NCBI GenBank assembly: GCA_947086415.1
Contig: OX352307.1
Coordinates: 21,589,493-21,653,492, forward strand
Reading direction: 5' to 3'
DNA: 64,000 nucleotides
From: Pammene aurita
Taxonomy: Eukaryota; Arthropoda; Insecta; Lepidoptera; Tortricidae
The notes under the pieces are model-generated. The model was not told where the DNA came from. It saw only the letters and a program-made list of their open reading frames with translations, and did not search any database. Positions 34,590-46,298 of this stretch are shown here, piece after piece. Every line of letters begins with the position of its first letter. Positions within the stretch are counted from its first letter, which is position 1. The position numbers and the translations under genes are program-made.

Positions 34590-34930
34590 AGAACCCTAAC
34601 AGTTTCGTCATGTCCGCCCGTCCGTCCGTTAGTCTGCATGTCACAGCCATTTTACTCGGTATTATACGACGTAGGTTCAAGAGATTTCAATCAAAGGTGT
34701 ATTTTATGTGCCGCTACTTAGTTTTGTTGTTAAATACTTAGATAAAAAAATATGTTTAACGGGCACGCCATACATGCAACTAAATGTTTAAAAAATATAT
34801 TTTTAGGAAATATCAACGTGTGCCATATCATTAGATAAGTCTTATAAAATCAGTTTGAGGTTTCTGAAAGAATTCTTAAGTCAATTCCATAGTTTTAAAA
34901 ATAATCGCTCCGATAATCTTAAAAGAACAA
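34590..34930 (-). repeat. Family R-related fragment, reverse
   Basis: GAACCCTAACAGTTTCGTCA and the TCCGTCCG tract with GTCACAGCCATTTTACTCGG match, in reverse, the right end of the copy at 53921-54536. The far boundary is approximate. Confidence 0.6.
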
Positions 34931-34973
34931 ACGTTTACAACACTGACATGTTGTAACCGTTTGTTCTTGTAAG
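34929..34973. repeat. Hairpin
   Basis: AAGAACAAACG-TTACAACA is mirrored by TGTTGTAA-CGTTTGTTCTT around a short loop, giving a stem of about 20 bp. Function unknown. Confidence 0.7.
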
Positions 34974-35474
34974 CAGTTGAACGCATAAAAAATTGCTTGA
35001 AACAAAACTTGCTGCAAAATTTATTCTCTACAATTTACTAATATTAATATTATTACAATTTACAATTTACTAATGCCAACTTCAATGGAGTTTTTAAAAA
35101 CCTATATTATCACGATAAACCTATTTTCATGAATAACTTCTGACCCAGACACGGGATTGTAAGAGATTTTTGAGACATCATTAAGAAGACTATAATGAAG
35201 GTATTTAAGAGTTTTCAGCTTATTATCTCTGATTTCGAGGTTGATCACACTGCTTATTTAACTAGACTACCTGGTAAGAGTGGTAAGTAAGTCGGTATTT
35301 ATTGCATGCCTTAGTATACATTTGACTTCATACAATTTGATGTACGTAATTATATTAAACGCTGTTAAGTATAAATAGTATAATAGTTAGGTTCGGTTTG
35401 ACCATCCGACTCTTTACTTACCCTACTTCGTCTTACATACTTCGTGAAAATTCGGTTTAATGGCAAGAATTACA

Positions 35475-36118
35475 AATAACGTTTACGTCACACCTGGCCA
35501 TAATGTGAGTATTACCGCACGCTACGCGTACGGTAAAACTGGCATTATGGCCAGGTAGAGACGTAAAATTGTGTACTCACCACGGGCAGTAAACAAGATA
35601 GCCCTCTATCGCATATTTACAACCCTTGCCTGCGGCTCGGGTCACAAATACCTGCGATTTCGGGATTTCTTTCTTTTACAGTCCTTGGTAAGTAATGTAC
35701 TATTTCGGCTCTTGTGCGTGGTGCTACACACTTCAGTTACTCCGTGATAATGGCGCGTGCAACTGTGCCGAAATATCAGAAACTCGGAAAAACAAATTAT
35801 CATCCTCTTGCCCTTATCCCATTTACTTGGGGTCGGCCGCAGCATGTAGGAAAAACAAATACACATGGTAAATACCCCGTTTTAAACAGTTTTTACGTCA
35901 CACCTGGCCATAATGTGAGTTTTATCGCACGCTACGCGTACGGTAAAACTCGCATTATGGCCAGGTGGAGACGTAAAATTATATACTCACCACGGGCAGT
36001 AAAAAAGAAAGCACTCTATCGCATATTTACAACCCTCGCCTGCGGCTCGGGTTACAAATACCTGCGATTTCGGGCTTTCTTTCTTTTACAGTCCTTGGTA
36101 AGTAATGTACTATTGTAA
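35475..36118. repeat. Direct duplication (period ~410 bp) of a foldback-headed unit
   Basis: The unit at 35475-35711 recurs at 35885-36118 with about 90 percent identity by eye. Each starts with a foldback: CACCTGGCCATAATG and its complement CATTATGGCCAGGT around a GCACGCTACGCG core. Each then has CTGCGGCTCGGGT and ends GTCCTTGGTAAGTAATGTAC. About 170 bp of unrelated repeat (GGGGTCGGCCGCAGCATG) separates them. Confidence 0.75.
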
Positions 36119-36434
36119 TGGTGCTACACAATTACACATGCCAGTCTTATACCATGTTGGTAGTTGGTGGTAAACATTATACCTCGTTGGTAGCAAAACT
36201 AGCAAACAAACCACATAAGAAAAAGGATTACTGCAACTTCAGGGATGCTATATGCGCGTTGCCTGCCCTTTAATAACTGAACTTCTGTTTCGAAGCATCC
36301 CACACTATATTATAGTCTCTCGAGAAAACCTTTGTAGGGAGTTCATTCCATTGCCGAAGCGTTCGTGGGAGGACATACCTCTGAAACCGCACAGTACAAG
36401 ACTATCTTGGGTTAACAGTGTAACGACAGTCCCT

Positions 36435-36560
36435 TTAATGGCTTTTATACCACGTCGTTGGCAAACAAGCATACCGCCCGCCTGATTGTAAGTTGCCACC
36501 GTAGCCTATAGACGCCTGCAACCCTAAAGGAGTTACAACACAAGAGCGTTACCAACCCTT
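36435..36560 (+). repeat. SINE-like repeat fragment
   Basis: GGCAAACAAGCATACCGCCC and GACGCCTGCAACCC match the block at 10711-10908 with more divergence. Confidence 0.65.
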
Positions 36561-37887
36561 CAAAAACCTGTGGCTACACTCGTATTTGAAGACCTCCATA
36601 CTTCGTAACACTTCAGCGGGGATCCCATAGTTGTGAGCCTAAATTCCTTTGTGTTAGTGTTAGATTGTCTCAAGTTAAAAACAAACAATTGCTAAAGAAA
36701 ACACTTGAGCGCCTACTAATTTTCTAAACGCAATCAATTCATATTGAAACGCATAAATAGTGCAAACATGCGAGTGAAGGAACTTCCAAACTATTATAGT
36801 CAATGGAAGGCAAGGCCGCGCTGTCATTCAAAAAGCTCGGTATATCGGCACAAAAGAGCACGGCAATTTACCAGAGCATTAAAAACAAATTATCTGTCTC
36901 TCCCATGATACATGATCTTGCAACTCCAATAAACGGCTTTTACTACTTGTGGCAAATAGTGTGTACAATATTGTTACCTATCCTCGATTGTACTTCCTTA
37001 ATTTATCAATTTTAATTTTGTTTATATATTTATGGTTTATGTAAGTTTTTTTTTATAAGTATGTGTAAGTTTATTAATTTAGTTGATTTGCATTTGCAAC
37101 ACCTACTTATTTCTGATCATTTTCATGGTTTCCGATTCCCAAAGGTTGTCTGGAAGAGATCGCTTTTTAGCGATAAGACCACCAATTGTGTTACTTCTAC
37201 TTGGACTGTTTGTAACTTGTATATTGTGTGTTTGTCTATTTTGAGGTGTGCAATTAAGAGTATTTATGTTATGTTATAAATCTAAATAATTCAATACTCG
37301 ATATTCAACTGTGACTTTTTTTATAAAAGTTGTAGGGCATAGAACACCCATGAGAATTACTGACCAGATCAACGGTCTGGACGGAGTCTGAACAAGTTCA
37401 TTAGAATGACTTGCAACCAGCGAGAATGGTGAGAAATTAATGAAATTACCTACAAAGCGAAGTTAGCTACAAATAGAAGACTGCAAAGAGTACAACGACT
37501 AAAAAGAAAAAAGTTTTTTATCAACAGAAATGTACCGCTTATTCAAATATTGTTCATTCATACTCGTACCAAAGTTATGAGCATGTAGCCTTTCCATACT
37601 GAATATAATGATTCACAAGATCCAAGTTAGTTTTGTTATAAATATCTAGTTAAGATTGAACTGTATCATACCACCATTATCTACAGATACGGAACCACGA
37701 CATATTTGCTAAAATTTACTTCACCGGGAATCACCTCACGTAAAGTCTGATTACAGTTCTGCACAATGGATGTACTTAAATACAAATAAATTCAAATACC
37801 CGTAATTTCGCGTAATGACCGACACCTATTACCTACATTTTTTAACCAGCCAACGGACCCCCGAAGAGTTTGTATTTCTAGCTCTAC
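36561..37887. other. Unassigned sequence
   Basis: Short open frames at 36803-37015 and 37061-37279 have no recognisable domain and look like chance frames in AT-rich DNA. Near 37390-37520 there is a faint LINE-like flavour that I could not support. Confidence 0.35.
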
Positions 37888-37986
37888 ACACAGACGGACG
37901 CATCCGCAGATTGTATCCGGGTCTCGTTCTCTTGTTAACGAGTAAGAACGAGATGCAGACACAATCTGCGGATGCATCCGTCTATG
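37888..37986. repeat. Foldback element of about 98 bp
   Basis: ACAGACGGACGCATCCGCAG and its complement near 37962-37986 form a long stem, with a second inner stem CTCGTTCTC / GAACGAGA. hAT element C inserted at its right edge. Confidence 0.7.
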
Positions 37987-38284
37987 TCAGTGGTGGGCAA
38001 AGTACGGCCCGCGGGCCAACTCCGGCCCGCGAAACCATTTTATCCGGCCCGCCGCGGATACATTGAAATAATTTGTATATGGCCCGCGATGATTATATTT
38101 TGAGGATTCACCCGTTAAGAAGTAAAATATTTGAATAGATAGATAGATGAATAAGTATAAGAAACAGTTTACCCGCGCGTTCATGTATGTATTGTGTCGA
38201 GGGCGGATCGCGGGGAGCGGAGAGGGTAGCGTAGTGAGAGGCACCAGTGAGTGAGAACAAACTGAAACATTTCAGTCAGCAGTT

Positions 38285-38636
38285 GCAGAAACTTCACGCA
38301 CAATTTGAAACTAGGTTTCAAGATTTTAAGAACATATAGTCATCGCTAGTTGTTTTTCGATGCCGTTTAACAAAAATCCCGAGAACGTCTCTGCAGTTGC
38401 AATTGGAAATTATCGAACAGCTGTTCTTAAATACAACTAAGCTAGATTTTTATAGGACACTGCCGAAAGCTAAATACCCGAAGATGATTGCTCACGCCCA
38501 GAAAATTATGGCTATGTTTGGGTCATCGTATGTGTGCGAGCAGTCATTTTCCACCATGAAATTGCGAAACAACTCAATCAGAAACCGACTTACTGATGAA
38601 CACCTTTTCTCACTGCTGAAAATTACTTCGTCGTAA
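38285..38636 (+). pseudogene. hAT transposase C-terminal remnant
   Basis: KLHAQFETRFQDFKN near 38290 and, after frame changes near 38335 and 38385, LQLQLEIIEQLF and SYVCEQSFSTMKLRNNSIRN (about 38530-38590) to a stop at 38634-38636. The latter is the hAT dimerisation domain. The DNA-binding and catalytic parts are missing, so the element is an internal-deletion derivative that could only move with help from another copy. Confidence 0.85.
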
Positions 38637-39312
38637 CTCAAACCTGCATTCGACGATATAATGGCAAAACGAAAACAATTTCATACGTCTCACACACCCG
38701 GGCCTTCAAATAAATAAAAATCACAATTTCCGGAAGTGTATAATTTTGATTCTTACATGTGATTCATTTGAAATAAATATATACTTATTGTAGTAAAACA
38801 CGGCGTAATTTGCATTAACACATTTTACAGATTAAGTAGATTATTTAAAATTAGGAATTTGGTCCTTCGAGCCGGATAGAATGTAATTAAGAACAATAAT
38901 CAGATTATTTAAAATTAGCACTTTACATAAAAATGACGATAGCAATTTGCATTAACACGTTTAATTTTGCAGATTAAGTAGATTATTTCAAAATTAGCAA
39001 TTTGGTCTGCAATCTGATTAGTATCGCGGGTCCGGCCGCAAACGCTTGACGCCCCTCCGACGCGGTACACGCACGCACTTGGCGTTGGATATCACAAAAT
39101 ACTAATTCCAATCACGCCCAAAAAAAAATCAAACTCAGATTAAAACAGGAAAAATGGGATGTCAAAAATGGATTATGACAACTGCACAGCTCGAGGTTCA
39201 CAATCTATCTGTCTTCTCGACTAAAACAAAAACTATTCCAAACTCCTACAAAATTTGAATTTAAAATTGATGCGAATATCCTCTTTTCTTAGTCGTCAGC
39301 TTCTTTCAAAAT

Positions 39313-39680
39313 AAAAAACCGGCCAAGTGCGAGTCGGACTCGCGCACCAAGGGTTCCGTACAAAGCTGTAGGTATAATAGGGGTAGTAACTTTAAAATTA
39401 TTAAAAATATTTTTTTTTATATGATGTAACAAAAAATTTACGGTTTTCGCAATTTTTCCTTTATATGTGCTATAAGACGTTGCTTCATGCCAAATTTCAA
39501 GTTTCTGAGTTCACAGGAAGTACCCCGTAGGTTTTGCGAGTGCCGAAAAACTAAAATTTTCAGCATAAACGACTGTATCTTTTGATTGCGTTGGCTTTTA
39601 AGTTTGATTTTTTCACAGCTCCAAGGGACAATATAAATTTCAGCTTGATACCTCTACGTGTTCCTGAGAAAAATGGTCTT

Positions 39681-39719
<39 letters not shown>

Positions 39720-39781
39720 GGACAACAAAGTTATCCTATAAGGGTTCTGTTTTTTCCTTTCGAGGTACGGAACCCTAAAAA
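39313..39781 (+). repeat. Family R repeat inside hAT element C
   Basis: Starts AAAAACCGGCCAAGTGCGAG, has a (GACA)n tract at 39683-39720, and ends GGTACGGAACCCTAAAAA. It is the closest forward counterpart of the reverse copy at 53120-53584. Confidence 0.9.
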
Positions 39782-40174
39782 GGACACATGATATGGTGAT
39801 CATATTTTGATATCGGCGCCACCTATCTATAAGTAGACGAACCACGATCTAATCTACCCTGACTCGCGCAACTTGGCCGGTAAACAAACTAATCGCGCGG
39901 ATAGTCCCAAGGGACGCCGCGAGATGTAGCTGGCGTTCTTTCGGCATGCTACATTATATATATTTATATTTTAGATTTTTTTTGGTGTAAAAAAAAAGCT
40001 TGAGAAGTTTCAAGAGGAAGGCCGGAATTACAGCATAATTGCACTTTTAGGTATATAAAACCGAAAAAATTTTAAATTTCCAGTTTTGCTGCAATTCTGG
40101 CCCTCCTCCGAAATTTCTCAAGCTTTCTGGCCCCCCATGAAAAAAGTTTGCCCACCACTGGTCTATGTAAAGAC

Positions 40175-40903
40175 TACCTAGTCGGTTACTAAGTTCTGTT
40201 ACTGGAGTTTTCACTAAATAAATAGGAATAGGTAGCAATATTTTAATTATTCATGTACTTACATAATTTAAAAGCTTATTTAATAGTCAATAGGTTACAA
40301 TATATTGAATTGAAAATTATTCTCACAGTTTTTCAGAATTCTTTATAACACTCGGAAAAACGCATAAGTCTTGCACAATTCGGTAGCTATATTCTTTAGC
40401 TTCAATTTGGTATATGTATAGTTCACGTGGGTCTATCCGATAAAATACTAGACTACACGTTGCAAGTCCGCTGGTTCCATAGCGCATAGCAGTCTAAATC
40501 TACGTCTTTTGTGCAAAACTTAAAAATAGGCAATGTTTCAAATGGGAATATCTGTGGGATGACATTGCAAGAGAATTAAATGGTGGGCACGCAGTTACCT
40601 CTTATAAACATGGTTTCTTACAAACAAGCAATGAAACATTCTAAATAACGGTGCAATATTTATTTGATGCACTTTTGTAAAGTGTAATTTTATTAAATTT
40701 ACCGCGTGTTTGCGTCTTCAGGCAATCTTGTGCTTTACAAGGATTTTCGATAGGTTACCTATCTGATTTGTATATTCTTATACATTATTATGTTTATTAG
40801 AAATTAGGCTATTAAATAAATACTTAAAAATTTTATTTAGAACTTTATTTTATATTTTATCAGTCAGAAATCTGGTAACAGAACCTAGTAACCAACTAGG
40901 TAG
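40175..40903. mobile_element. 729-bp element with 32-bp terminal inverted repeats
   Basis: CTACCTAGTCGGTTACTAAG (from 40175) pairs with CTTAG-type counterpart ending CTAGGTAG at 40903, about 28 of 32 positions by eye. No transposase frame and no clear target duplication. Confidence 0.65.
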
Positions 40904-40924
40904 CATAAACCCGGTAGGGGATCC

Positions 40925-41152
40925 TGCCTTTTCGTCGAATAACGTTTCCCAAAGTTAAGTTTCATTTGCTTCATTTGCCAACTGTGTCATTAATTTTTTT
41001 CTGAAACTGTAAACTTTTCAGGGTTAGTTTTATAATCATCGTGTATTAGGTTAAATAACAATCCTGAAATTCTTATAGTTTCAGAAAAAAATGCAGTATG
41101 CCAAATGACACAGTTTGGGAAACGTTATTTGGCGAAAAAGCAGAGAACACAC
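40925..41152. mobile_element. MITE-like element with CTTTTTCG(T/C)C...AACGTTTCCCAAA ends
   Basis: CTTTTCGTCGAATAACG / TTTCCCAAA at about 40930-40955 is inverted at TTTGGGAAACGTTATTTGGC / GAAAAAGC at about 41115-41148. GCCAACTGTGTCATT and AATGACACAGTTTGG continue the pairing inward. Boundaries approximate. Confidence 0.65.
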
Positions 41153-41222
41153 AGGTAAGTATGCTTAATTGCTCTGCTTTAATAGTGAAAATTGTGGCGG
41201 GCGATTTAGTTATATCTATATA

Positions 41223-41717
41223 TACAGGGTGATTCATGAGACGTGAGCAGGAACAACCCTACACACTTAGTTAACGATAATGAATCGGCCGCCATCATGT
41301 TTAAGTGAAACAATAACGCCTTTCAATTTTTTAAACCTATTTTGTTTGGTAGAAATTTATTTTCTGTAATCATGGTCATCCTACATAAACAAATCAATAA
41401 AGATAAAACCTCTTTAACAATCATGACAGCACTTTGATTTTGAAAAAAAAAATTGTCAAATTCAGTGAGATACGATGTTTCCAAAGTAACCAGACATCAA
41501 TTTGACACATATCACAGAAAAACAAGAGAATATCAGTACTCGACGGAGTATTCTAACTGTAGAGTGACCATGCGTGTCGTAAATAATTTTGAACTTTTTA
41601 TTTTTACTTTAATTTTTTTTTTTTGGGTTTATCACACTAATACTGATATCAAACAATAGCTTATTATTAACTGAATCCGTAGTGTTAAGCCTGCTCACGT
41701 CTCATGAATCACCCTGT
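41223..41717. mobile_element. MITE with TACAGGGTGATTCATGAGAC ends (495 bp)
   Basis: A near-perfect inverted repeat of about 29 bp at both ends, with TA at 41221-41222 and 41718-41719. This fits a non-autonomous Tc1/mariner-type element. No coding capacity. Confidence 0.85.
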
Positions 41718-41739
41718 ATAAAAGAAAGTCGTGTTAGTT

Positions 41740-41879
41740 ACACTATTTATAACTCAAGAACGGCTGAACCGATTTGGCTGAAAATTGGTGTGGAGGTAGC
41801 TTAGAACCAGGAGACGGACATATGATACTTTTTATTCCGTTCCCGTGGAACGTGACATAAAACGTAGTATAACAGAACG

Positions 41880-41918
<39 letters not shown>

Positions 41919-42336
41919 ATTTATAACTCAAGAACGGCTAAACAGATTTTCATGATCTTTGATTTTTTTGGTGTATCTTCACCCCGAATAACAGAATAAC
42001 TATTAAAGTATTTGAGAAATTTAAAAAATGAACATGGAAGTTAAGTAAGTCTAAGTCCGTTAATAGGAGTGGGTGAAGACAATGGGAGGGGGTGGAGACG
42101 GTGAGACTGACGTAGTGTAGGAGTGAGTGGGAATGGGGTTAGAGTCGATGGGAGTGAAGTAGGGGTCGATGGGAGAAGGGTGGTGGAAGAGAGTGAGAGA
42201 AGGGTGGACAAGAGTGGGAGATCGTTGGAAGATAATGGGAGAGTGGTGGGAGACGGTAGGACTGGCGTAGGAGTGAACTTGAGGTCGACTGGAGTCGGTG
42301 GCAGTTGACGGTACGAAGTTCGCCGGGTCAGCTAGT
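41740..42336 (+). repeat. Helitron-like repeat ending CCGGGTCAGCTAGT
   Basis: TTTATAACTCAAGAACGGCT occurs at 41748 and 41920, around a (TA)n tract at 41883-41916. A G-rich block with GGAG/GTGGGAG repeats spans 42070-42300. The end CGAAGTTCGCCGGGTCAGCT followed by AGT fits a Helitron 3' end (short palindrome then CTAGT). Left boundary uncertain; no Rep/helicase coding. Confidence 0.5.
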
Positions 42337-42464
42337 TAGAAATAAAATAAAAGTGCGATTTGTGATAGTGAAGACGGCATGGTTGATATCGTCCATCAAT
42401 GGGTATAACTGGTATAAGATCCACAATGGAAGAGTCAAATGTGCTGAATCACTTTGACTGTCCG

Positions 42465-42823
42465 TGCATTATATGTAATACACTGAAGACCTAGCTCGGT
42501 ACGTCCGTGCATGATATATAATGCACCAGTGTATATATCTTTATTTAAATAATATCTCAACGGAATTAAGAGATGTAGTAAAGTTCTGAATTAAAAGGTA
42601 TAGACGGATAAATGACGGAGTGTAAAGCACAATGGACTGCTGAGATAATTGCATATTTTATTTAAATTCAGAGTGGCTAACCAAAAAACTATGACCAAGG
42701 ATCAGTACGTACACGCTTGATTGTCCGTGCATTATATGTAATGCACCGTCAAACTAGGTCTGCCACGTCTACGTGACGTCAGAAATAGATGATTCTATAC
42801 ATTTGTGCATTACATGTAATGCA
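42465..42823. repeat. Cluster of four 18-bp palindromes TGCATTAYATRTAATGCA
   Basis: Copies at 42465-42482 (degenerate), 42508-42525, 42728-42745 and 42806-42823; a fifth is at 48291-48308. Four of the five are preceded by TCCG. The copies lie on both sides of the piggyBac-like remnant, so they may be sub-terminal sites of that element or an unrelated binding site. Function unknown. Confidence 0.75.
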
Positions 42824-42965
42824 TGGACTTTCCGACCCATGACAGTGGCGAAAGCGAGGGACAATGAAAGATAGGTCAACTCACTCAGTTGTTTGATACC
42901 GACGACTAGTGTTGTTCGTGGTGTCCGTTTTATCAAATCGATACCTACTAAATACAGCGAAGCAC

Positions 42966-43005
42966 TAAGCCTACACGTTGAGGGTGTCCTCAACGTGTAG
43001 GCTTA
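42966..43005. repeat. Perfect 18-bp hairpin with GTGT loop
   Basis: TAAGCCTACACGTTGAGG at 42966-42983 is followed by GTGT and its exact reverse complement at 42988-43005. No tail or gene context explains it. Confidence 0.9.
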
Positions 43006-43029
43006 CAAGGTTACAAGTTTTTTGAATAC

Positions 43030-43440
43030 ATGCGTTACCCGTGTTATACTACCAGTCTTACTACTGTGCTTACTACTGTTGTAACACGGGTAATGTTTTT
43101 TTCACGGAAAAAAATATGTAATTCCCCACGAGGTAGCATGCATTATTATTGGTTTATCCTAAAGTTCAAATTATTGGGTGTTATTATCACTGGCACAAAT
43201 GTATGTGGAGAAAAGCGAAATCGTTAAGAATGAATAAAAGCAAAGCTGAAAGACGCATTGTGTCACTGTGTGCTGTATTGCCGCTTCTACCGCAGGACAC
43301 GCTGATAAATGCTTGGCAATACGTAATTAAAGAAAGTAATTTTTTTTCCCTTTTTACTACCAGAGCGGCTAGTTGTAACAACGGTGAAAAAACATTACCC
43401 GTGTTACAACGGTAGTAACACGGGTAACAGTAACACGCGT
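43030..43440. mobile_element. Foldback element with GTTACCCGTGTTA ends
   Basis: The left arm (about 43032-43110) contains GCGTTACCCGTGTTATAC and TGTAACACGGGTAATG. The right arm (about 43385-43440) contains CATTACCCGTGTTACAAC and GTAACACGGGTAACAG. Each arm is itself partly self-complementary. No recognised coding sequence. Confidence 0.7.
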
Positions 43441-43570
43441 TTAAATAAAACAAATAATTAATTCAAAGACAAAAATAAATCAAAAACATTTTACTTAGGT
43501 GCTCAAACACAAACTGAACTTACAATTAAACACATCAATACAATATCGGATCATGGTCCGGCCATTACAT

Positions 43571-43825
43571 TTAAAATAAGTCACCACCACAGTCTTTACA
43601 ATATAACACATTTAACGCTATATTATCTACTGAATGTCGAGGTACTACATCTCCTAAATCGTTCATTGCTGCATATTCACTCCCACAAACATCACATTTG
43701 CCTGTATACTTTAAGCCTTCGTCGTGTAAATATAATGTTTCCTTGGGTAGAATTTTAAAGAACAAATCTGTCCATATAGTTCTCGGAAGGCCTAGATTCA
43801 TTACGTCACATTTTAAATCGTGTAT
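43571..43825 (-). CDS. Possible terminal exon encoding a zinc-ribbon-like protein, unrecognised
   Basis: On the minus strand a splice acceptor (TATTTCAG at 43826-43833) precedes 84 codons and a stop at 43571-43573. The peptide has two CxxC pairs (CDVC and CKDC, about 40 residues apart), which suggests a zinc ribbon, and a segment LPRTIWTDLFFKILP. The composition looks like real protein and not a chance frame. I do not recognise the family. Upstream exons are not visible; a MITE lies directly upstream (43881-44341). It may be the end of a host gene or a captured fragment in a transposon. Confidence 0.45.
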   Translation of the reverse strand: MHDLKCDVMNLGLPRTIWTDLFFKILPKETLYLHDEGLKYTGKCDVCGSEYAAMNDLGDVVPRHSVDNIALNVLYCKDCGGDLF

Positions 43826-43880
43826 CTGAAATACGTAAATAGTTGAATAACAAAAAATTATACGTGCTTAAATTTCAAAA

Positions 43881-44341
43881 GGGGCATTTCACGCCAAGCG
43901 GACAAGGAAAAAAAGTAAGGTCTTGAATTTTGTTTATATTCCGGTCAGTTATACAGGGTGTTTTTCCAACGTCGAGCCGTATTCAAATATATTGTTACTT
44001 AGGCCATACTGAGCAACTTTTACTTCCGATGTAAAAACTTTACTTCCGATTTCCGATTACCAAAAAAAATTACCAAATCAATTAAAACAGCATACTTTTA
44101 GCTACCTGAAACAATATCATTCGTACTTTATTTACAAAATCCTTATTTCCAGTAAAAGGTTAAAAATAGGCTTTCCTCCGTTTTAGTAAATTCTTTTACA
44201 GCCCATAACTACGAAATAAAGTGTCACAGGAGAAAAAAATGTATGTACATATTTATGCTTACTGGAACTATAACTGACCAAAATATAAACAAAATTCACG
44301 ACCTCACTTTTTTTCCTGGTCCGCTTGGCGTAAAATGCCCC
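43881..44341. mobile_element. MITE with ~73-bp inverted ends (GGGGCATTTCACGCCAAGCG)
   Basis: The first about 73 bp, through TTGTTTATATT and GGTCAGTTATA, are inverted at 44268-44341, ending CGCTTGGCGTAAAATGCCCC. No clear target duplication; no coding capacity. Confidence 0.85.
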
Positions 44342-44435
44342 AATTAAGTCTTGTATTTTGTGCACCACGTACATTGTCCAAAAATGACGGTTGATATGCT
44401 TTTGATTAATCCTCGATATAAGGTTTCATCATGAG

Positions 44436-46298
44436 CAGAGGGCGGAATTGCTCATGGCAAAAATCAAACGTCAATAGAGTTGGAACATTGAATTTTATCG
44501 ACTTTTTCAGCTATCGATAAGTTCAGTCACCTTTTACATTTCTGACTTTAACATTAACCTCTTTTATTAAAAGTAAATTGCATGGCAGTTAACTGTCATT
44601 TCTGCCACTAGTCTTATTGTAACTAATTCAGGTTTGTAAAAATTGGTTAATACAAAACGAAAAACAATTAACAAATGGATAAATAAGTACCCTTGTCTTA
44701 CTTACAACGAAAACAACGCAACAATAAAAACAACGCAACTCTAAATGTAAGGTTCACTTAAAGCAACTAAAGAAATATTGAGTGGAAACTCACATAACGA
44801 GTAAAACACATTCTGTGTTTAAGGAGGTAAAGAACGATAATAGTTTTTATCTAGATTTGATGAACAGTTACCTATGCAATAGGCAGCAAGCTGTAGAAAT
44901 TGTAACTTACAATGCTGAAATAAAAACTGTTGTACATATACAGTCTTCGTTTGAGATGGTTCGGCTGGGAGTACCCCAAGGTAGTATTCTTGGGCCACTC
45001 CTATTTTTGATCTATCTAAATGAACTTCCAAAAATAGTTGATGTACCATGTATTTTATATGCAGATGATGTTACTCTATTGTTTTCAAAAGGAGATTCAG
45101 ATGGAACTATGCAGGAACTTATAAATAGCGAACTTACAAAAATTATAAACTGGCTCAAAAGTCTAAACCTAAATGTAAACCTTAGTAAAACTAAACTTAT
45201 ACAATTTATAAACTATAAAACTGAGCCTGAGTCTTTTGCAGTGTCAAATGGAAATACTACAATAGAAAATGTAAGCCATGCTAGTTTTCTTGGAGTTGAA
45301 ATAGATCAACACTTAAATTGGAAGGCGCATATAAATGAGATTAACAAAACGATTTCCAGTAGATGGTATGCTTTGTCAATTTTGTCAGAAACTTGTTCAG
45401 AAAATATAACTATAAGTGCATACTACGGTACAGTCTACCCTCTACTTATATATGGAGTAATTTTTTGGGGCAATTCTACTGATGTACAAAAAACATTCAT
45501 ATTGCAGAAACGATGCTTGAAGACCATCTTTAAAATGTACTTAGATGATTCACTTCGTGACGTGTTTAGAGATAAGCGTTTTTTGACACTTACTTGCATT
45601 TACATTTTAGAGTTAAGTCTGCTTGTAAAAAACCAACCTAAATATTTTAAAAAGAGATCATGCAAAGTAAATGTTCGATCACAATACAAGCATGATATGG
45701 AGCTTCCTAGAGTTCACACCTCCATATTTGGAAATAGTGCATTCGTATCAGCCATAAATATTTTTAATAATCTTCCTATCGAAATTAAATGCCTAGAAGG
45801 AAACGCTTTTAAAAGATCCCTAAAAATGTTTTTGATAAACAAAGCCTTCTACGGCTTAACAGAATTCTATACTTATGCAAATATTCAAAAATTAAATTAA
45901 TTATTAAACGATTCTCATATGTATATTTTAGTTTAAGATACAAATTGTACGCCCGAAAAGGGTGGAACTGTTGATAATTCTTACATGTACCTAGTTATAT
46001 CTCCTTGTACCTACACAGTTTATGCAATAAATATTTCTGATTCTGATTCTGATTCTGATAATATTTCTCGTTTGTTGCAACATTCCATGGATTTTTTTTA
46101 TTAATAATCCACATGTTATTCCCTAATGGTCATATAAAGTTTATTATTGTTTGCTTATGGATTAGAGGTTTAGTTTTGTTGATAAATAAATAAAGATACG
46201 CTGGGTAAATATAATTTCAGTTTATTCGATAGTCGACAAAATTCAATGTTCCAACTCTATTGACGTTTGATTTTTGCCATGAGCAATTCCGCCCTCTG
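44436..46298. mobile_element. hAT element B (1,863 bp), carrying a LINE
   Basis: The inverted ends CAGAGGGCGGAATTGCTCAT (44436) and ATGAGCAATTCCGCCCTCTG (46279-46298) extend to about 70 bp. The 8-bp duplication ATCATGAG is at 44428-44435 and 46299-46306. There is no transposase; the interior is mostly a 5'-truncated LINE. The ends share AGAGGGCGGA with hAT element A, which may be a related source of transposase. Confidence 0.95.
44782..45900 (+). pseudogene. 5'-truncated LINE: reverse transcriptase C-terminal half
   Basis: An open frame of 372 residues with GVPQGSILGPLLFLIY (about residue 63) and the catalytic ILYADDVTLL (about residue 91), then the thumb and C-terminal region to a stop at 45898-45900. 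The 3' untranslated part ends in AATAAATATT and a (TCTGAT)n tail at 46031-46060. The first RT catalytic Asp and the endonuclease are absent, so it is dead on arrival. No internal stops suggest a fairly young insertion. It aligns by motif with the CR1-like ORF2 at 5913-8636 but is clearly a different subfamily. Confidence 0.9.

Larger units (their letters stand above)
37988..40161 (+). mobile_element. hAT element C (2,174 bp), Charlie-like ends
   Basis: CAGTGGTGGGCAAA at 37988 is inverted as TTTGCCCACCACTG ending at 40161. The 8-bp duplication GTCTATGT is at 37980-37987 and 40162-40169. It contains only a C-terminal transposase remnant, a tandemly repeated block (ATTTGCATTAACAC...AGATTAAGTAGATTATTT at about 38811 and 38946), and an inserted Family R copy (39313-39781). 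Confidence 0.95.

Noticed and set aside
42123..42308. Glycine/valine-rich 61-codon frame
   Set aside because: Comes from GGAG/GTGG low-complexity sequence in the Helitron-like repeat.
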